Both the position numbers and the translations under genes were made by a program. DNA of 7,732 nt from Bacteroidales bacterium (GTDB lineage: Bacteria > Bacteroidota > Bacteroidia > Bacteroidales > VadinHA17), in assembly GCA_022615595.1 (NCBI GenBank), contig JAKEGI010000131.1:1-7732 (forward strand). The letters are read 5' to 3'. Shown one piece after another: positions 6,376 to 7,732 of the stretch. Under the pieces are notes generated by a model. That model searched no databases, was not told where the DNA came from, and saw only the letters and a list, made by a program, of their open reading frames with translations. How positions within the stretch are numbered: position 1 is the first letter of the stretch; each line of letters begins with the position of its first letter.

Positions 6376-7732
6376 CTATATACTGAGAAGCAGACCTGTC
6401 AGGTTTGTATCCCTGTTAATTCCCATCTTCTTTCTCACCCTGTAGCGGCATATCTCGACACCGCGTACAGAAATGTTCATCAGCGGAGCTATCTCTTTCG
6501 TTGATATATTCATTTTCAGGAATGCGCACATCCTCAGCTCGGTGGGAGTAAGTGCCGGATATTTGGCCTTAAGCCTGCCTAGAAAATCCTCATGGACCTC
6601 GTCAAAAGCGACTTCAAATATTTCCCTCTGTTTGTTGCTGTCAACCTCGCGGTTGAGCCTGTTAATGATCTGCAAAATCCTGTTACCGACTTTTTCGTCC
6701 TGGCAGTTTGATTTCAGGTTCTGAAGTTCCTCCTTTATTTTAAGAAGGAATTCATTTTTGCGTACCAGGTTCATGGCCTGATTGGCAAGCTCCTTATCAC
6801 GTTGGATCATCTCTGTCTGAAATTTTTCACTTCTTATCCTGATAATCTCCTTCTCTGTCTCCAGTGCCTGCCTGATATACTCCTGCTCCTTAGCCCTGTA
6901 TACCCGGAGGTTATTCAACCTTTCCCTCCTGCCTGATGCTTCAATGCGTTTGTTTATTGTCCATGCAAGAAACAGTAATGCAGAAATAAACAGAATCACA
7001 TAGGCAAAATATGCAGCAACTGACTTGTACCAGGGTGACTGTATTACAAATACAACTGAATCTGGAAGACTCTCTATCCCCAACTGGTTTTTTGCTTTCA
7101 CCATAAATTCGAAGTGACCATCATGAAGGTTGGAGTATTCCGTTGATGTTGTTCTTCCCCAGGCTGACCAATCCTCGTCAAGACCTGCAAGCATATAACT
7201 GTATTCAATGTTGCCCGGGTCATCATAGAGCGGTGAAGTAAATGTGAAACTGAAGCTGTTATTCCTGTAAGGAAAGGTGAAAGAACGCTTCCTGGCATCT
7301 GACCGCTTGCTCTCTCCAAAATAGAATATTGAATCAGATTTGCCTTCAACGCCCTTCGTAATGTATGTAGAGAACTCCTGATAACTCCTGAAATATGCGT
7401 GTGGTGAATAATGGGCAAAGCCGTTTTCAATAGCGATAAGGAGATGTTCTTCATTGTATGGATAGACAGACTCAAAGCCGTGAATAAACCTTCCTGACAG
7501 AAGAGTAAACGGCGTAGTGACATGTTGGAAGCTTAAATCCTCCTGTATCCGGAAGACTCCCGTCATGTTGTCAGCAACATACCATATATTGCCTGTCGCA
7601 TCCTCTTTAAGGTATGAAACTGAAACAAGAGGACTGAGCAGCTTATTAAAATCCTGTGAATATGTAAAACGATCTTCTGCGGGAACATACGCATAAACGC
7701 CCTTTTCAGAAGTAAAGATTATCTTATCCCTG
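6376..7732 (-). CDS. membrane-spanning SusR-like regulator: propeller/Y_Y_Y sensor with LuxR-type HTH, N-terminus cut by window edge
   Basis: The frame is open from the right edge to a TAG at 6376-6378, giving 451 visible residues. An internal Met at 7564-7566 is not the start, because coding continues upstream of it for 55 codons with propeller-like sequence (EDATGNIWYVADNMTGVFR). In visible numbering: the end of a two-component-regulator-type beta-propeller; a Y_Y_Y Ig-like domain at about 157-217 (EYSYMLAGLDEDWSAWG); one transmembrane helix at about 228-249 (AYFAYVILFISALLFLAWTI); a charged coiled coil at about 260-365; and a LuxR/GerE-type HTH at about 391-440 (LTPTELRMCAFL, ISTKEIAPLM, SVRGVEICRYRVRKKMG). 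There is no histidine kinase, ATPase or receiver domain, so it is a one-component membrane-tethered regulator rather than a hybrid two-component protein. It presumably senses a periplasmic oligosaccharide and controls the operon 266 bases downstream. Confidence 0.9.
   Translation of the reverse strand, partial: RDKIIFTSEKGVYAYVPAEDRFTYSQDFNKLLSPLVSVSYLKEDATGNIWYVADNMTGVFRIQEDLSFQHVTTPFTLLSGRFIHGFESVYPYNEEHLLIAIENGFAHYSPHAYFRSYQEFSTYITKGVEGKSDSIFYFGESKRSDARKRSFTFPYRNNSFSFTFTSPLYDDPGNIEYSYMLAGLDEDWSAWGRTTSTEYSNLHDGHFEFMVKAKNQLGIESLPDSVVFVIQSPWYKSVAAYFAYVILFISALLFLAWTINKRIEASGRRERLNNLRVYRAKEQEYIRQALETEKEIIRIRSEKFQTEMIQRDKELANQAMNLVRKNEFLLKIKEELQNLKSNCQDEKVGNRILQIINRLNREVDSNKQREIFEVAFDEVHEDFLGRLKAKYPALTPTELRMCAFLKMNISTKEIAPLMNISVRGVEICRYRVRKKMGINRDTNLTGLLLSI

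Noticed and set aside
6376..7566. Regulator gene starting at the Met at 7564-7566
   Set aside because: The frame continues upstream without a stop to the window edge and encodes propeller-like sequence, so that Met is internal and the gene is cut by the window.
6376..7732. Hybrid two-component system (sensor kinase with response regulator)
   Set aside because: After the transmembrane helix there is only a coiled coil and a LuxR-type HTH. No H-box, ATP-binding motifs or receiver aspartate region are visible.
1..7732. tRNA, rRNA, CRISPR array, insertion sequence or integrase-linked attachment site
   Set aside because: Coding sequence fills nearly the whole window, and the only sizeable gap shows none of the expected hallmarks. 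The repeats there are a single pair or short motifs rather than arrays.

Overview
The window is part of a polysaccharide utilization locus (PUL) of a Bacteroidota bacterium. The evidence is an adjacent SusC/RagA and SusD/RagB pair, Bacteroidota-style lipoprotein signals, A-rich rather than Shine-Dalgarno leaders, and a propeller/Y_Y_Y/LuxR-type membrane regulator. Rank below phylum cannot be fixed from this sequence; a member of Bacteroidales or a relative is plausible.

All four genes lie on the minus strand, so transcription runs from high to low coordinates. The order is: the 3' part of a membrane-spanning transcriptional regulator (6376 to the right edge, 5' end missing); an AT-rich 266-bp gap (6110-6375) that probably holds the promoter and operators of the transport operon; a complete SusC-like TonB-dependent outer-membrane transporter (3038-6109); a complete SusD-like glycan-binding lipoprotein (1411-3015); and a PKD-containing, probably surface-exposed glycan-binding lipoprotein (1-1368, C-terminus missing at the left edge). 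The last three genes are separated by only 22 and 42 bases and look like one operon.

Inferred mode of action: an oligosaccharide in the periplasm is sensed by the regulator's periplasmic part. Its cytoplasmic LuxR-type HTH then activates the susC promoter while still tethered to the inner membrane. The PKD lipoprotein and SusD capture glycan at the cell surface, and SusC imports it with TonB energy. No glycoside hydrolase or other enzyme is inside the window, so the substrate is not determined. The architecture of the PKD lipoprotein recalls binding proteins from beta-glucan (laminarin-type) loci, but that is only a suggestion.

The locus type is well known. The least explained part is the intergenic gap. 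It contains an exact 13-bp direct repeat with 33-bp periodicity, placed about 58 and 91 bases upstream of the start site predicted from a candidate Bacteroidota promoter, plus three exact TACAACA elements and one near match. No RNA genes, mobile elements, CRISPR arrays or attachment sites were seen, and I did not find a clearly new system.
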